Origin: Daphnia carinata | Taxonomy: Eukaryota > Arthropoda > Branchiopoda > Diplostraca > Daphniidae | DNA length: 64,000 bases | Reading direction: 5' to 3' | Assembly: GCF_022539665.2 (NCBI RefSeq) | Contig: NC_081334.1 | Location: 4,434,424 to 4,498,423, forward strand | Program-made: the position numbers and the translations under genes | Notes under the pieces: generated by a model | Database searches by the model: none | What the model saw: only the letters and a program-made list of their open reading frames with translations | What the model was told of the DNA's origin: nothing | Shown: positions 61,652 through 64,000 of the stretch, piece after piece | How positions within the stretch are numbered: position 1 is the stretch's first letter | Layout: each line of letters starts with the position of its first letter

Positions 61652-64000
61652 TTACGCCCGTGCAGCAGCCACCCCTTCAACGCTGTCAGAGTCTTTATTC
61701 GTGTACGATTCCATAGGTGGGCAGGTGCAAACAAGGTTGCGGTCACCGTAGATGTCGTCGATGCGTCCAACTCTTGGCCACATTTTCGTTTCAGGACGGA
61801 CGAAATCCTGCATTGAATATTTTAAACTTAAAAAATGATCAGTTCAACATCTGAAATAAGTTAAACCTACCGCAGGGAAGGCGGCTTGCTCTCTTGAGTA
61901 TGGTCGATCCCATTTGGAATTGATGATCTGCTCTTGAGTGTGCGGACTCATTTTAAGAGGATTGCGAACAGGATCCATTTGACCCTTTTCAATTTGGTGG
62001 ATTTCGTGGCGGATGCGGATTAGCGCTTCGCAGAGGCGGTCCATTTCTTCCTTGTCTTCCGATTCCGTCGGTTCAATCATGAGCGAGCCAGCAACTGGGA
62101 AGCTCATTGTAGGAGCATGGAAACCTAAAGAAAATCAAACCTTTTACTCTCTATCTTGATAAGTGGTTTACAAGTTCTCATACCATAGTCCATTAGTCGT
62201 TTGGCAATATCTACGGCTTCGATGTTAGCTGTCCGTTTGAAATCCTTGACATCGATAATAAATTCATGGGCTACCCAGCCACGTTGATTGGTGAATAAAA
62301 TCTTGTAATGTGGTTCCAAAATGCGACTCATGTAATTGGCTGACAAGATGGCTACTTGTGTTGCTTCTTTCAGACCTCGAGCACCCATCATCTAATAAAA
62401 GATAAATCAGTATAAGCTTTTTGACATTGGCGTTTCAAATAATCCAAGATGCTATCACCTTAATGTACGACCATGATATGGGAAGAATGAGGGGTGAACC
62501 GAAGGGGGCTGCGCTAACGACACCAAATGACTGGGCAGAATTTCCAGCAAGTGGATCGATTACGGGATGAGTCGGCAAGAAGGGAGCCAAATGTTTCTTC
62601 CTGTTTTCGCAAGAATTCTATAATTATTTTTCTAAAAATTTAATAAAAAATGAGTTGATTTACACTCCGATGGGTCCCATTCCAGGTCCACCACCACCAT
62701 GAGGGATACAAAACGTTTTGTGGAGGTTCAGGTGAGAGACGTCCGAGCCAAAGTCACCAGGTCGGCAAAGTGCTACCTGGGCGTTCATATTTGCCCCGTC
62801 CATATACACTTGGCCACCACGTTGATGAATAACATCACAAATTTCGACTACTTTTTCCTCAAAGACGCCATACGTTGATGGATACGTTATCATTAAGCAG
62901 GCTAACCTATCTTTGTATTTTTCAGCCTAGAAGTTAAGTTGGTGAATAATTTATTCTTCTTTTCAAATCAACTGATTTTTGCCAAAGTACCTTTGCTTTC
63001 AACTGCGCCAGGTCAATGCTGCCAGCCTTATCTGTATTAATGGGCTCGACTATCATTCCGGCCATCTGGGCAGAGGCCGGATTTGTTCCATGGGCTGATA
63101 TAGGAATAAGGCAAACGTTACGCTGCGTCTCACCAATCGAATTCAAGTAAGCTTTAATGGCCCGGAGTCCGGAATATTCTCCTTGAGCTCCGCTGCATAA
63201 GTCGAAATTGAAATTAGTAACCGGCTAGATTACATGTTTACGCAATAGCCTACCTATTGGACTGAAAGGAAATGTTGTCGTATCCTGTGATGTCACACAA
63301 GTCGGCTTCCAATTCTTTAAACATTTGATGGTAACCCCCAACCTGGTTGACCGGAGCGAAAGGATGAATGTTACCAAATTCGGGCATACTGGACGGTAAC
63401 ATTTCAGTGGCACTATTCAATTTCATGGTGCACGAACCCTATTAATTAACGTGAACGTTAACGGATTGATGACAAGTCTCAACAAAAACGATAGTTTACC
63501 AAAGCAATCATTGAGTGAACGAGGGAAATGTCTCTGTTTTCCAACGATTTCATATAACGCATAATCTGGGTCTCTGAATGATGTGAATTGAAGACGGGTT
63601 GAGTGAGGTACGTACTATTTCTTTTCCACTGAGAATGTTCCAAACTGGATGAAAGAACATCCTGATTTTGTGACACCTGCAAATAACATGTATTTATTTA
63701 TTTTTGCAATATATTCATTTGAATAATATTAAAACAATTTTATTTACTTGTTCAGCAGTAGCATCCACTTTAAATATGCTAAAAATATCGTTAATATCTT
63801 TCTCGCGGACGGTTTCATCAATAGAGATGCCAACCTAAAAACAAAGTAACATTAACTAACCGAATAAAAATTATGTAGCTATGCTTACATCTCCATCGGT
63901 AAAATAACGGAAATTGATCTCTTGCGCCTCTGCTCGTGCTTTAATATCTTGTACGGGAATTGATGGCTTGATTTTGAGTGTATCAAAGTATTGGTTATTG
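61652..64000 (-). CDS. Gldc: Glycine dehydrogenase (decarboxylating), P-protein of the glycine cleavage system; C-terminal part
   Basis: Mitochondrial PLP enzyme that decarboxylates glycine and passes the aminomethyl group to the H-protein lipoate. Exons seen: 64000-63889 (cut by the edge), 63834-63748, 63676-63500, 63438-63254, 63192-62991, 62926-62664, 62600-62459, 62391-62184, 62124-61871 and 61807-61652. Phases agree, giving about 595 codons of the roughly 1000 expected; the 5' half lies beyond the window. Signature blocks: [54 protein letters not shown], and the PLP site [19 protein letters not shown], whose lysine codon is at about 62717-62719. MSPHTQEQI and [12 protein letters not shown] follow, and the chain ends [12 protein letters not shown]. 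The V-K-K-HLAPF junction needs a donor two bases into the Val codon (GTAAAT), not the earlier GTGTAA. All core residues are present, so this copy should be functional. Confidence 0.96.

Overview
This is a eukaryotic, almost certainly arthropod, nuclear window. Genes are intron-rich with GT-AG introns. Introns are 60-90 bp in the compact genes and several kb in two long genes. The recognisable proteins are animal ones. The mix of very short introns, dense microsatellites and arthropod-type orthologues points to a branchiopod crustacean such as Daphnia; that placement is inference. I see no bacterial or viral genes, no CRISPR array, and no tRNA or rRNA gene.

Layout. 1-540: a diverged tandem repeat. 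2590-11059 (-): a RhoGAP of the Vilse/ARHGAP39 family (WW-WW-linker-MyTH4-RhoGAP), 13 exons that close in one frame (1339 aa). 16660-17506 (+): GID8, convergent with NUP35 (17838-19075, -). 22375-50034 (-): a 28-kb multiplexin gene (collagen XV/XVIII type). I traced it in 24 exons (1196 aa) from signal peptide through thrombospondin-N/laminin-G domain, Ser-Gly-rich segment, interrupted collagen and trimerisation domain to endostatin. 52030-64000 is gene-dense: ALKBH7 (-), LSM8 (+), ZNF277 (-), ACY1 (-), two tandem related small Cys-rich proteins (-), a small secreted protein (-), and the C-terminal ~595 codons of glycine decarboxylase GLDC (-), which runs off the right edge.

The genes form no pathway. 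They are housekeeping functions (ubiquitin ligase, nuclear pore, U6 snRNP, mitochondrial dioxygenase, acylamino-acid hydrolysis, glycine cleavage) beside two developmental genes (Vilse, multiplexin). Drosophila Vilse acts downstream of Robo, and multiplexin is a basement-membrane proteoglycan-collagen. Their adjacency is notable, but I do not claim it is functional.

Two kinds of DNA alternate. The long-gene territory (about 1-16 kb and 21-52 kb) is packed with poly(A)/poly(T), poly(C)/poly(G), CA and GA runs. The compact-gene islands (16-21 kb, 52-64 kb) have very few. The best candidates for something undescribed are the tandem Cys-rich paralogue pair at 58-59.7 kb, a possible internal promoter and alternative signal sequence in multiplexin at 40.49 kb, splice acceptors in multiplexin that sit directly behind long poly(A) runs, and a TATA-driven small secreted protein at 60.8 kb.
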